A stretch of DNA of 64,000 nucleotides. Origin: an uncultured Lachnospiraceae bacterium. Its GTDB lineage: Bacteria; Bacillota; Clostridia; Lachnospirales; Lachnospiraceae. Numbering within the stretch: the first letter of the stretch is position 1; every line of letters starts with the position of its first letter. Position numbers and translations under genes: made by a program. Below, piece by piece: positions 51,560-59,500 of the stretch. The notes under the pieces were generated by a model. The model was not told the DNA's origin, did no database searches, and saw nothing but the letters and a program-made list of their open reading frames with translations. The DNA is taken from positions 43,463-107,462 of the forward strand of contig CAJUNB010000014.1 of assembly GCA_910587635.1 (NCBI GenBank), read 5' to 3'.

Positions 51560-52717
51560 ATGGAAGTATATTTGGATAATTCTGCTACTACAAAAAGTTA
51601 TGCATGTGTGGCGGAGACAGTGAGCAAGGTCATGGTGGATGATTATGGAAATCCATCCAGCATGCATATGAAAGGTGTGGAGGCAGAGCGTTATATCCGC
51701 TGGGCAAAAGAAGTCATTGCCGGAAATTTAAAAGTAAGTGAGAAAGAAATCGTGTTTACTTCGGGAGGGACAGAAGGGGATAACCTGGCCCTGATCGGAG
51801 CTGCTGCGGCCAGCAGAAGGGCTGGCTGTCATATAATAACTACATGCATTGAACATCCGGCCGTGCTGCAGACGATGCGGTATCTGGAGAATCAAGGATT
51901 TCAGGTGACATATCTTCCGGTGGACCGGTATGGTATTTTAAATCTGGAAGATTTGCGGTGTGCCATACGAAGAGATACCATACTCGTATCTATTATGCAT
52001 ACGAACAATGAAGTGGGATCACTGCAGCCGATCGAAGAAGCAGGGGCATTGATTAAAAGTATCAATCCCCGGATTATTTTTCATGTGGATGCCGTACAGG
52101 GTTATGGCAAGTTCAGAATCTATCCTAAAAGAATGCATATCGATTTGCTGACTGTGAGCGGCCATAAGATTCACGGCCCGAAAGGAGTGGGATTTCTCTA
52201 TATCAATGAAAAAGTCAGGATAAGTCCTATCGTTTTCGGGGGAGGCCAGCAGAAAGGAATGCGTTCCGGTACGGAAAATGTTCCCGGTATAGCGGGACTT
52301 GGCAGGGCAGTAGAAAAGATCTATGAAAATCTCGAAGAAGAACGGGCTGCCATGTATGGGTTGAAAGAACATTTTATCCGGGGTGTGCTTCAAATACCGG
52401 ATATCAGAATTAACGGATTGACGGGAGAAAAGAGCGCTCCCCATGTTGTGAGTGTTTCTTTCCGGGGGATTCGGAGTGAAGTGTTGCTGCATGCGCTGGA
52501 AGAAAAGGGTATCTATGTGTCCGCAGGGAGTGCCTGTGCGTCCAACAAAGCGCCGAAGCCTTCCGATACCCTTCGGGCTATGGGAGTGGAAAAAGACCTG
52601 CTGGATTCTACTCTGCGGTTCAGCTTTTCTGTGTTTACTACAGAAGAAGAAATTGACTATACTCTGCAAACATTGTATGATATTGTTCCGATGCTTAGAA
52701 AATATACGAGACATTGA
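51560..52717 (+). CDS. Cysteine desulfurase (NifS/IscS-like), probable ThiI partner
   Basis: A 385-aa PLP enzyme supplying persulfide sulfur. YLDNSATT opens the protein; the PLP lysine is in SGHKIHGPKG (Lys203) and the active-site cysteine in SAGSACASNK (Cys326). ATG 51560 matches family N-termini; GTG 51548, with AGGA 5 nt upstream, is possible and would add four residues. thiI starts 50 nt after its stop, the common desulfurase-ThiI pairing (B. subtilis NifZ-ThiI) used for 4-thiouridine in tRNA rather than general Fe-S assembly. Confidence 0.92.
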   Translation: MEVYLDNSATTKSYACVAETVSKVMVDDYGNPSSMHMKGVEAERYIRWAKEVIAGNLKVSEKEIVFTSGGTEGDNLALIGAAAASRRAGCHIITTCIEHPAVLQTMRYLENQGFQVTYLPVDRYGILNLEDLRCAIRRDTILVSIMHTNNEVGSLQPIEEAGALIKSINPRIIFHVDAVQGYGKFRIYPKRMHIDLLTVSGHKIHGPKGVGFLYINEKVRISPIVFGGGQQKGMRSGTENVPGIAGLGRAVEKIYENLEEERAAMYGLKEHFIRGVLQIPDIRINGLTGEKSAPHVVSVSFRGIRSEVLLHALEEKGIYVSAGSACASNKAPKPSDTLRAMGVEKDLLDSTLRFSFSVFTTEEEIDYTLQTLYDIVPMLRKYTRH

Positions 52718-52767
52718 GCAGAACGGACAGAACCAGAAACAAAAGAGAGGGATGACAAAAAGAGGAT

Positions 52768-53946
52768 ATGTTCACATCATTTTTGATAAAATATGCGGAA
52801 ATCGGTGTAAAAGGGAAGAACAGATATCTGTTTGAGGATGCACTGGTGCGCCAGATACGCCATGCACTTCATAAATGTGACGGTACATTTCAAGTACACA
52901 AGTCACAGGGAAGAATCTATGTGGATGCACTGTCAGCATTTGATTTCGATGAAACAGTGGAGCGGCTTCAGACGGTATTTGGCATTTCAGGGATTTGCCC
53001 GGTTATGACAGTGGAAGATCAGGGCTTCGAGCAGCTTGGAAAAGATGTGATCTCCTATATGGCAGAGACATATGGAGATAAGAAGCTGACTTTTAAAGTG
53101 GCGGCGAGAAGAGCAAGGAAAAATTATCCTATGGATTCCATGGAAATCAACATGGAGATGGGAGGCGTTATTCTGGATGCTTTTCCAGAGATGCGAGTGG
53201 ATGTACATGATCCCGATGTCTATCTGCATATTGAGATCAGAGAAAAAATTCATATATATTCGACTATCATACCCGGCCTGGGTGGGATGCCTGTAGGAAC
53301 AGGAGGAAAAGGAATGCTGCTCCTTTCCGGTGGAATTGATTCCCCGGCGGCCGGATATATGATAGCGAAACGCGGAGTGAAAATTGACGCGGTTTATTTC
53401 CATGCACCGCCCTATACAAGTGAGAGGGCAAAACAAAAAGTAATAGATTTGGCAAAACAGCTGTCCAGATATACAGGGCCAGTGTATCTGCATGTAATTA
53501 ATTTTACGGATATCCAGCTCTATATTTATGATAAATGTCCCCATGATGAACTGACGATTATTATGCGCCGGTATATGATGCGCATTGCCGAGCTGATCGC
53601 AGAAGAGACAGAGTGCCTGGGGCTGATCACCGGGGAAAGCATCGGACAGGTGGCTTCTCAGACGATGCATTCTCTGGCAGTGACAAATGAGGTATGTACG
53701 CTGCCTGTTTACAGGCCTCTGATCGGCATGGACAAGCAGGAAATTGTAGAAATCGCAGAGAAAATAGGTACCTACGAGACATCTATTCTGCCTTATGAGG
53801 ACTGTTGTACGATATTTGTAGCGAAGCATCCGGTGACGAAACCGAATGCGGGTGTGATTCGAAGACACGAGCAGAACCTGAAAGATAAGATAGAAGAGCT
53901 GGTGAAGACTGCACTGGAGACAAAAGAGCTGATCGTTGTGGAGTAG
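52768..53946 (+). CDS. thiI: tRNA 4-thiouridine synthase ThiI
   Basis: A 392-aa enzyme that adenylates U8 of tRNA and inserts sulfur; it can also serve thiamine thiazole synthesis. It has the N-terminal ferredoxin-like/THUMP region (about residues 1-165, VAARRARKNYPMDSMEIN), the PP-loop LLSGGIDSPAAGYM (about 185-198), YFHAPPYTSERAK and ITGESIGQVASQT. The C-terminal rhodanese domain of E. coli ThiI is absent, normal for Firmicutes, so sulfur must come directly from the adjacent desulfurase. The ribosome site (AAAGAGG) is close to the ATG. Confidence 0.95.
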   Translation: MFTSFLIKYAEIGVKGKNRYLFEDALVRQIRHALHKCDGTFQVHKSQGRIYVDALSAFDFDETVERLQTVFGISGICPVMTVEDQGFEQLGKDVISYMAETYGDKKLTFKVAARRARKNYPMDSMEINMEMGGVILDAFPEMRVDVHDPDVYLHIEIREKIHIYSTIIPGLGGMPVGTGGKGMLLLSGGIDSPAAGYMIAKRGVKIDAVYFHAPPYTSERAKQKVIDLAKQLSRYTGPVYLHVINFTDIQLYIYDKCPHDELTIIMRRYMMRIAELIAEETECLGLITGESIGQVASQTMHSLAVTNEVCTLPVYRPLIGMDKQEIVEIAEKIGTYETSILPYEDCCTIFVAKHPVTKPNAGVIRRHEQNLKDKIEELVKTALETKELIVVE

Positions 53947-53956
53947 TGATTTCGAT

Positions 53957-53995
53957 AAAAACGGCGTATCTGTTCTATAAGATACACCGTTTTAT
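53957..53995. terminator. Terminator between thiI and the convergent HPr-like gene
   Basis: AAAACGGCGTATCT (about 53958-53971) pairs with AGATACACCGTTTT (about 53980-53993), one mismatch. The A/T tails allow use from both sides. Confidence 0.85.
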
Positions 53996-54003
53996 GACTG
54001 CAT

Positions 54004-54234
54004 TCAGATGATATATGGTTTTAATACACTCAAAACTTCTTCGATATCTTCTTCTGCATGGATGTTCAGATCAATAGGCTTGGACAAATCCAGGCTGAAA
54101 ATCCCCATAATAGATTTTGCATCGATCACATATCGACCGGATACCAGATCGAAATCATAGTCGAAACGTGTAATATCATTGACGAAAGATTTTACTTTAT
54201 CAATAGAATTTAAAGAAATCTGTACTGTTTTCAT
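54004..54234 (-). CDS. HPr-like protein lacking the phospho-histidine
   Basis: A 76-aa protein with the HPr fold pattern. The region of HPr His15 is replaced (LNSIDKVKSFV, no GLHARPA motif), while the HprK recognition segment is kept as DAKSIMGIFSLDLS with Ser41 aligned to HPr Ser46. It therefore cannot act in PTS phosphotransfer but could be an HprK substrate or a ligand of CcpA-type regulators. It is a monocistronic minus-strand gene with an excellent AAGGAGG site 8 nt before the ATG, and it converges with thiI. Lachnospiraceae commonly carry such divergent HPr paralogues; their role is not established. Confidence 0.8.
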   Translation of the reverse strand: MKTVQISLNSIDKVKSFVNDITRFDYDFDLVSGRYVIDAKSIMGIFSLDLSKPIDLNIHAEEDIEEVLSVLKPYII

Positions 54235-54335
54235 TGGAATGACCTCCTTATCAATACTTCTATGGTAATCTCTATACTAATGGGAAAAGGTGGAAAAGTC
54301 AATATTGAAACATGACAAATATGGAAAGGGAAATT

Positions 54336-55691
54336 ATGAAAAGTGTGGCGTTGCACAATCTTGGGTGTAAGGTCAATGCATACGAGCTGGATGTGATGCA
54401 GCAGCTGCTACAGGAGAAGGGGTATCAGGTAGTTCCCTTTGACAGTATTGCGGATATTTATATTGTCAATACATGTACGGTGACGAATATTGCCGACAGG
54501 AAAAGCCGCCAGATGCTGCATCGGGCAAAAAAGATAAATCCGGACAGTATCGTTGTGGCAGTAGGTTGTTATGTACAGACAGGGCAAGAGACGGTGGAAA
54601 AGGATGACTGTATCGATCTGGCTGTGGGCAACAATAGAAAAAAGGACCTGGTCTCCATTCTGGAGAAATTTATAGAGGAGCGCAGAAAAGGGAATCAGGA
54701 TAAGACGCTGGGGAATCAGACTGTGCCGGATCTTCATAAGCCGGTGCCTTATGAAGAGATGACATTGAAAAAAACGGGGGGACATACGAGAGCCTACATT
54801 AAAATACAGGATGGCTGCGATCAGTTCTGCTCATATTGTATCATACCAATGGCGAGAGGAAGGGTCAGAAGCAAAGAGGCCAGAGACATTGTGGAGGAGG
54901 CCAGAGGGCTGGCCGAAGCAGGGTACAAGGAAATTGTTTTGACTGGCATCCATATCAGTTCCTATGGAATGGATTTTGTCCTGACAGAGCACAGAAAAAG
55001 AATGCCGGATGGAAAAGAGCTTCTTGGATTGTTGGGAGAGCTAAACAAAATAGAGGGATTGGAGAGAATCAGACTTGGTTCTTTGGAGCCCCGGATTGTT
55101 ACGGAGCAATTTGCAGAGGGATTGAAAGAGCTGGAAAAAGTATGCCCGCATTTTCATCTCTCTTTACAGAGTGGCTGTGACAGGACATTGAAGAGGATGA
55201 ATAGGCACTACAGCGTGAGTGAATACTATGAAAAAGTGAGAATTTTGCGCGCTTTGTATGACAATCCTGCCATTACGACGGATGTGATTGTGGGATTTCC
55301 AGGGGAGACGGAAACGGAATTTGAAGAGACGAGGGCATTCCTGGAAAAAGTGGAATTTTATGAAATGCATATATTCAAATATTCCAAAAGGCAGGGAACG
55401 AATGCGGCAATGATGCCAGATCAGATTGCGGAAAATGTGAAGGCGAAACGCAGTGATTTGCTACTGGCGCTGGAAAAGCAGCAGTCCTGCTCCTATCGAC
55501 AGTCTTTTTTGGGAAAGGAGATGGAAGTGCTCCTGGAAGAGGAAGTTGTAATAGACGGCAAAATATATATGACAGGGCATACGAAGGAGTATATCAGGGC
55601 GGCTCTGCCCGGAAATGCAGGCGCTCCCAATGAACTGATATATGGACATTTTAACGGGTTTTTACGGGAAAACATAGTTCTGTTACAGTAA
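54336..55691 (+). CDS. mtaB: tRNA (N6-L-threonylcarbamoyladenosine37-C2)-methylthiotransferase
   Basis: A 451-aa radical-SAM methylthiotransferase converting t6A37 to ms2t6A in ANN-decoding tRNAs. The N-terminal UPF0004 domain holds an auxiliary cluster (LGCKVN Cys11, NTCTVT, AVGCYVQ), the radical-SAM site is CDQFCSYC (Cys161, 165, 168), and a C-terminal TRAM-like domain follows. GRVRSKEARDIVEEA and LGSLEPR are typical of MtaB rather than MiaB. ATG 54336 with AAAGGGA upstream is preferred over ATG 54312, giving the standard LHNLGCKVN N-terminus. Confidence 0.93.
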   Translation: MKSVALHNLGCKVNAYELDVMQQLLQEKGYQVVPFDSIADIYIVNTCTVTNIADRKSRQMLHRAKKINPDSIVVAVGCYVQTGQETVEKDDCIDLAVGNNRKKDLVSILEKFIEERRKGNQDKTLGNQTVPDLHKPVPYEEMTLKKTGGHTRAYIKIQDGCDQFCSYCIIPMARGRVRSKEARDIVEEARGLAEAGYKEIVLTGIHISSYGMDFVLTEHRKRMPDGKELLGLLGELNKIEGLERIRLGSLEPRIVTEQFAEGLKELEKVCPHFHLSLQSGCDRTLKRMNRHYSVSEYYEKVRILRALYDNPAITTDVIVGFPGETETEFEETRAFLEKVEFYEMHIFKYSKRQGTNAAMMPDQIAENVKAKRSDLLLALEKQQSCSYRQSFLGKEMEVLLEEEVVIDGKIYMTGHTKEYIRAALPGNAGAPNELIYGHFNGFLRENIVLLQ

Positions 55692-55723
55692 TTCTTGAAA
55701 TTTTCTGACAAATGGGGTATACT

Positions 55724-55774
55724 ACCCTCAATGAACAGGGCGTATGTCCCCCCCCTGTCCATTGAGGACAGGGG
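55724..55774. repeat. ACCCTCA palindromic repeat with two competing hairpins
   Basis: CCCTCAATGAACAGGG (55725-55740) can pair with CCCTGTCCATTGAGG (55753-55767). Alternatively CCCCTGTCC (55752-55760) pairs perfectly with GGACAGGGG (55766-55774) around ATTGA. The folds share bases and are mutually exclusive. Eight consecutive C residues (55748-55755) lie between the arms. It belongs to the palindrome family at 9033 and sits 62 nt upstream of ireB. Confidence 0.7.
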
Positions 55775-55836
55775 CACTCAATAAGATATTGCGGCGGGGC
55801 CGTGATCATATGGCGACAGAAAAAGGAAGTGACAGA

Positions 55837-56100
55837 ATGCAGGATTTGGGAAATACACAATTTTTTAATGTGGCGATAGAGCCGGAAAATGGAGCAAAGA
55901 TCATATTATCCACAGTTTACGAGGCATTGACGGAAAAGGGCTATAATCCTGTAAATCAGATTGTAGGATATATCATGTCAGGGGATCCTACTTATATTAC
56001 GAGCCATAAAAATGCCAGAAGCCTGATTATGAAGGTGGAGCGGGATGAACTTGTGGAAGAGATGCTGAAACAATATATTGAAGCGAATCATTGGAAGTAA
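55837..56100 (+). CDS. ireB: IreB-family regulatory phosphoprotein (UPF0297)
   Basis: An 87-aa protein. In Enterococcus faecalis IreB is phosphorylated on conserved threonines by the PASTA kinase IreK and opposes cephalosporin resistance. Here MQDLGNTQFFNV contains Thr7 at the conserved phosphosite region, and GYNPVNQIVGYIMSGDPTYI is the family signature. ATG 55837 with AAGGAAG 8 nt upstream gives the family length; in-frame upstream ATGs lie in the repeat element region. It leads the conserved ireB-ruvX-DUF1292 cluster. Confidence 0.93.
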   Translation: MQDLGNTQFFNVAIEPENGAKIILSTVYEALTEKGYNPVNQIVGYIMSGDPTYITSHKNARSLIMKVERDELVEEMLKQYIEANHWK

Positions 56101-56106
56101 ATACAG

Positions 56107-56547
56107 ATGAGAATTTTAGGATTGGACTACGGGGCCAGAACGGTAGGGATCGCAATCAGTGACGGATTGCAGATCACAGCACAGGGTCTGGAGATTGTCA
56201 AAAGAGATCGGGAAAATAAACTGCGTCGGACGTTTGTCCGGATTGAAGAACTGATTTTAGAATATGGAGTGGAACAGCTCGTGTTGGGCTTTCCCAAAAA
56301 TATGGATAATTCCATAGGAGAGCGGGGAGAAAAGACTCTTGCTTTTAAAGAGCGACTGGAAAGAAGGACAGGTTTGCCTGTTGTATTATGGGACGAGCGT
56401 CTCACTACTGTTGCAGCCGATCAGGCCATGACAGAGGCGGGCATTCGTTTTGAGAAAAGAAAAGAGTATGTGGACAGGATTGCGGCGGCCATTATTCTGC
56501 AGGGGTATCTTGACTATTGCAGGAACGGCGGTCTTAATCTACAGTAG
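56107..56547 (+). CDS. ruvX: Holliday junction resolvase-like RuvX/YqgF
   Basis: A 146-aa RNase H-fold nuclease implicated in Holliday-junction resolution and 16S pre-rRNA 5' processing. GLDYGARTVGIAISD holds the first catalytic aspartate; LVLGFPKNMDNSIGERG and LWDERLTTVAAD (Asp/Glu) and YVDRIAAAIILQ (Asp) complete the site. It begins 6 nt after ireB, the usual Firmicutes arrangement. Confidence 0.95.
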   Translation: MRILGLDYGARTVGIAISDGLQITAQGLEIVKRDRENKLRRTFVRIEELILEYGVEQLVLGFPKNMDNSIGERGEKTLAFKERLERRTGLPVVLWDERLTTVAADQAMTEAGIRFEKRKEYVDRIAAAIILQGYLDYCRNGGLNLQ

Positions 56548-56557
56548 GAGAAGATCT

Positions 56558-56824
56558 TTGGAAAAAATCGTTTTTCATCCGGCAGGAGAGGCACCAGTGG
56601 AGTTCTATGTACTGGAGCAGACCATGATTGCCGGTAAAACATATATTTTAGTAACAGATACGGAAGAAGAAGACGGGGAAGCCCTGATTCTTCGGGATAC
56701 TTCGGAGCCAGAGGATAAAGAAGGCATATATGTAGTAGTTACAGAGGAAACGGAGCTTTCTGCAGTGGCGGAAGTGTTTGCAAAAATACTGGAAGATGTG
56801 GAGTTCGTAGAGGATTCTGAATGA
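56558..56824 (+). CDS. DUF1292 domain-containing protein (YrzB-like)
   Basis: An 88-aa acidic protein. TTG 56558 has AGGAG 7 nt upstream and lies 10 nt after the ruvX stop; longer in-frame starts overlap ruvX. The DUF1292 pattern is visible: FYVLEQTMIAGKTYILVTD, then an acidic run (EEEDGEALILRD), YVVVTEETELSAVAEVFAKI and an acidic end. Members sit after ireB and ruvX in most Firmicutes. Function is unknown. Confidence 0.9.
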   Translation: MEKIVFHPAGEAPVEFYVLEQTMIAGKTYILVTDTEEEDGEALILRDTSEPEDKEGIYVVVTEETELSAVAEVFAKILEDVEFVEDSE

Positions 56825-56849
56825 ACAGATCAAATGGGATAGAGGTACT

Positions 56850-56966
56850 GTGCGCTTGAGACCGGGGAAGAGAAGCGCAACTGAAAAAGCTTTATCCACA
56901 TTTATTCTGGTGGCATTTGTGTGCATTGTCATTTGGAGTCAGACTCCCGATAAACAGATATCGTAA
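56850..56966 (+). CDS. Small single-pass membrane protein (38 aa)
   Basis: An open frame from GTG 56850 to TAA 56964-56966 encodes a 38-aa peptide: basic N-terminus (MRLRPGKRSATEKA), one hydrophobic helix (LSTFILVAFVCIVIW) and a short polar end (SQTPDKQIS). AGAGG lies 4 nt upstream. It sits in the gap between the DUF1292 gene and RNase J and has the positive-inside layout of small membrane proteins. No family is recognised. A chance frame cannot be excluded, since the region is only 160 nt. Confidence 0.45.
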   Translation: MRLRPGKRSATEKALSTFILVAFVCIVIWSQTPDKQIS

Positions 56967-56987
56967 AAGAATGTGGAGGTAAATTAT

Positions 56988-58658
56988 TTGAAGAAAAATA
57001 TGAATAGTGGTTCCAGCCTGAAAGTGATCCCTTTGGGCGGGTTGGAACAGATTGGCCTGAACATTACTGCCTTTGAATACGAAGACAGTATTGTTGTAGT
57101 AGACTGCGGTCTGTCGTTTCCCGATGACGATATGCTCGGAATCGATCTCGTCATCCCGGATATTACTTATCTGAAAGAAAATGCAGATAAAGTAAAAGGT
57201 TTTATGATTACCCATGGACATGAGGATCATATCGGAGCACTTCCCTATATCCTGAAAGAACTGAATGTTCCTGTCTATGCGACGAAGCTGACGATGGGAA
57301 TTATTGAAAATAAACTAAAAGAACACAATCTTGTAAAAGGTACAAAGCGTAAGGTGGTGAAGTTCGGACAGTCCATCAACCTGGGTAAGCTGCGAATAGA
57401 ATATATCAAGACAAATCACAGTATTGTGGATGCGGCAGCACTGGCAATCTATTCCCCGGCTGGTACAGTCATCCATACAGGTGATTTTAAAGTGGACTAT
57501 ACTCCGGTGTATGGAGACGCCATCGATCTGCAGAGGTTTGCCGAAATCGGGAAAAAGGGAGTGCTTGCACTTATGTGCGACAGTACCAATGCAGAACGGC
57601 AGGGATTTACCCAGTCAGAAAAGACACTGGGCAGGATCTTTGATACGATATTTTCAGAGCATAAAAATACGAGAATTATCATTGCTACATTTGCTTCCAA
57701 TGTGGACAGAGTACAGCAGATTATCAACTCTGCCTATAAATTCGAGCGGAAGGTAGTGGTGGAAGGCAGAAGCATGGTAAATACCATTGAAATTGCCCAG
57801 AATCTGAATCGAATCAGTATACCGGATAATACGCTGATCGATATTGAGCAGCTGAAAAATTATCCTGATGAAAAAACAGTTATTATAACGACAGGCAGTC
57901 AGGGAGAGAGTATGGCGGCTCTGAGCCGTATGGCAGGGAACATGCATAAAAAAATCTCCATCAAGCCGGGAGATACAGTGATCTTTTCCTCTCATCCCAT
58001 ACCGGGAAATGAGAAGGCAGTAACAAAAATTATCAATGAACTATCCCGAAAAGGAGCGGATGTGATTTTCCAGGATGCACATGTGTCCGGCCATGCCTGT
58101 CAGGAAGAAATCAAGCTGATCTATACACTGGTAAGGCCGAAATATGCGGTACCGGTCCATGGGGAGTACAAGCACCTGAAAGCACAGGCGAAACTTGCGC
58201 AGGAGCTTGGCATTGAAAGGGAAAATATTTTTATCCTCTCCTCGGGAGATGTACTGGAGCTCAGCGAAGAAAAAGCAAAAGTGAGCGGAAAGGTACCAGT
58301 GGGGACGATTCTTGTAGATGGTCTTGGCGTAGGAGATGTGGGAAATATTGTACTCAGGGACAGGCAGCATCTGGCAGAGGATGGAATTCTGATCGTCGTT
58401 CTGGCGTTGGACGGCGTGGGAAATCAGCTCGTATCCGGTCCCGATATTGTATCCCGGGGATTTGTATATGTGAGAGAATCAGATGAGCTGTTGGAAGAGG
58501 CCAGAAGCATCATTGAAGAAGGTGTCCTGAATTGTCTGGACAGGGGTATCAGTGACTGGGGGAAGATCAAATCCGTGATCAGAGATTCCCTGGATGATTT
58601 TGTCTGGAAGAAAACAAAGCGCAGGCCGATGATACTGCCTATTATTATGGACGTATAG
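56988..58658 (+). CDS. rnj: Ribonuclease J
   Basis: A 556-aa metallo-beta-lactamase/beta-CASP RNase with 5'-3' exo- and endonuclease activity, central to mRNA turnover and rRNA maturation. The zinc motif THGHEDHIGALPY (His76, His78, Asp80, His81), the HTGDFKVDYTP aspartate, CDSTNAERQGFT, and the beta-CASP motif VPVHGEYKHLKAQAKLA are present. TTG 56988 has GGAGG 8 nt upstream; GTG 56973 overlaps that site. It is the only RNase J in the window; J1 versus J2 is not decided. Confidence 0.95.
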   Translation: MKKNMNSGSSLKVIPLGGLEQIGLNITAFEYEDSIVVVDCGLSFPDDDMLGIDLVIPDITYLKENADKVKGFMITHGHEDHIGALPYILKELNVPVYATKLTMGIIENKLKEHNLVKGTKRKVVKFGQSINLGKLRIEYIKTNHSIVDAAALAIYSPAGTVIHTGDFKVDYTPVYGDAIDLQRFAEIGKKGVLALMCDSTNAERQGFTQSEKTLGRIFDTIFSEHKNTRIIIATFASNVDRVQQIINSAYKFERKVVVEGRSMVNTIEIAQNLNRISIPDNTLIDIEQLKNYPDEKTVIITTGSQGESMAALSRMAGNMHKKISIKPGDTVIFSSHPIPGNEKAVTKIINELSRKGADVIFQDAHVSGHACQEEIKLIYTLVRPKYAVPVHGEYKHLKAQAKLAQELGIERENIFILSSGDVLELSEEKAKVSGKVPVGTILVDGLGVGDVGNIVLRDRQHLAEDGILIVVLALDGVGNQLVSGPDIVSRGFVYVRESDELLEEARSIIEEGVLNCLDRGISDWGKIKSVIRDSLDDFVWKKTKRRPMILPIIMDV

Positions 58659-58742
58659 AGTGATGGGATAGAAGCGGGCCCGAAGGGGTATCTGATATGT
58701 GTAAGGACATAATGAATTGACAGAAGTGGTGATAACAGCACA

Positions 58743-59084
58743 ATGATGAGAGAATCGGAAAAAATTATAAAAGAATTTGCAGATAAGCTGAAACGTACGG
58801 AAGAGTACAGATTGTATATAAGGAAACAGGAGAAAGTGGCAGAATATCCAGGGCTTCGGGAAGAGATCAATCAGTATCGCAAAGAATACTATATGCTTCA
58901 AAAGTCAGAAGAGGGACTGTTTGATAAACTGGATGAATTCGAAAAGAAATATAATAAGATGCGTTCGAATCCGGTAGTAGATGAATATCTGGAAGCAGAG
59001 CTGGCAGTGTGCAAAATGATGCAGGAAGTGTACGCCCAGATAGCGGATGCCATTGACCTGGATATTCATTCATGCCTGCAGTAG
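58743..59084 (+). CDS. YlbF family protein
   Basis: A 113-aa helical protein. YlbF, YmcA and YaaT of B. subtilis form a complex that assists RNase Y-mediated mRNA maturation and affects competence, biofilm and sporulation. The family's amphipathic helices are visible (IIKEFADKLKRTEEYRLYI, LREEINQYRKEYYMLQ, NPVVDEYLEAELAVCKMMQ). The start is ATG 58743 or 58746. It lies 84 nt after RNase J, so RNA-turnover genes are neighbours here. Confidence 0.85.
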   Translation: MMRESEKIIKEFADKLKRTEEYRLYIRKQEKVAEYPGLREEINQYRKEYYMLQKSEEGLFDKLDEFEKKYNKMRSNPVVDEYLEAELAVCKMMQEVYAQIADAIDLDIHSCLQ

Positions 59085-59112
59085 ATATGGCAGGGAAGGG
59101 AGATGCAAGGAG

Positions 59113-59499
59113 ATGGAAGGTAAACAGATAGTAGGAGCTGTCGTGGAAACGGTAGCAAAAGTAGTGATAGCGGCAGTGGTACTGATGTTCATTTACCGAT
59201 ATTCCATCATGGCCTATGACTATGGATATCGGATTTTTGGGGAAGAGGCGGTGGACGCAGAGCCAGGCAGGGATGTCACTGTGGAGGTGACAGAGAGCGA
59301 CAGTCCTCAGGATGTAGGGCAGATGCTGGAACAAAAGGGATTGATCAGGGATGCCACATTGTTTGTGATACAAGAAAAACTGGCTGGTCTGGAAAATGGA
59401 ATAGCCCCCGGCACCTACAATCTGAACACGGCCATGACTGTAGAGGAAATGATGGAAATCATGGCAACGGCAAGCAGGGAAACCGAGTCGGAGGAATGA
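59113..59499 (+). CDS. Short MltG/YceG-like protein without the transglycosylase domain
   Basis: A 128-aa protein with one N-terminal membrane helix (about residues 15-35) and a periplasm-facing LysM-like domain matching the N-terminal part of MltG: VTESDSPQDVGQMLEQKGLI, then NGIAPGTYNLNTAMTVEEMMEIM. Full MltG is about 330-380 aa and cuts nascent glycan strands; the catalytic glutamate domain is absent and the stop is followed 2 nt later by trmR. In B. subtilis yrrL(mltG)-yrrM-yrrN-yrrO are adjacent, so this is the positional equivalent, reduced to its membrane and LysM part. ATG 59113 follows a GGGAAGGGAG stretch. Confidence 0.78.
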   Translation: MEGKQIVGAVVETVAKVVIAAVVLMFIYRYSIMAYDYGYRIFGEEAVDAEPGRDVTVEVTESDSPQDVGQMLEQKGLIRDATLFVIQEKLAGLENGIAPGTYNLNTAMTVEEMMEIMATASRETESEE

Positions 59500-59500
59500 T

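Noticed and set aside
55744..55836. N-terminal extension of IreB
   Set aside because: The extra residues come from the palindromic repeat, and ATG 55837 has a proper ribosome site and gives the family length.
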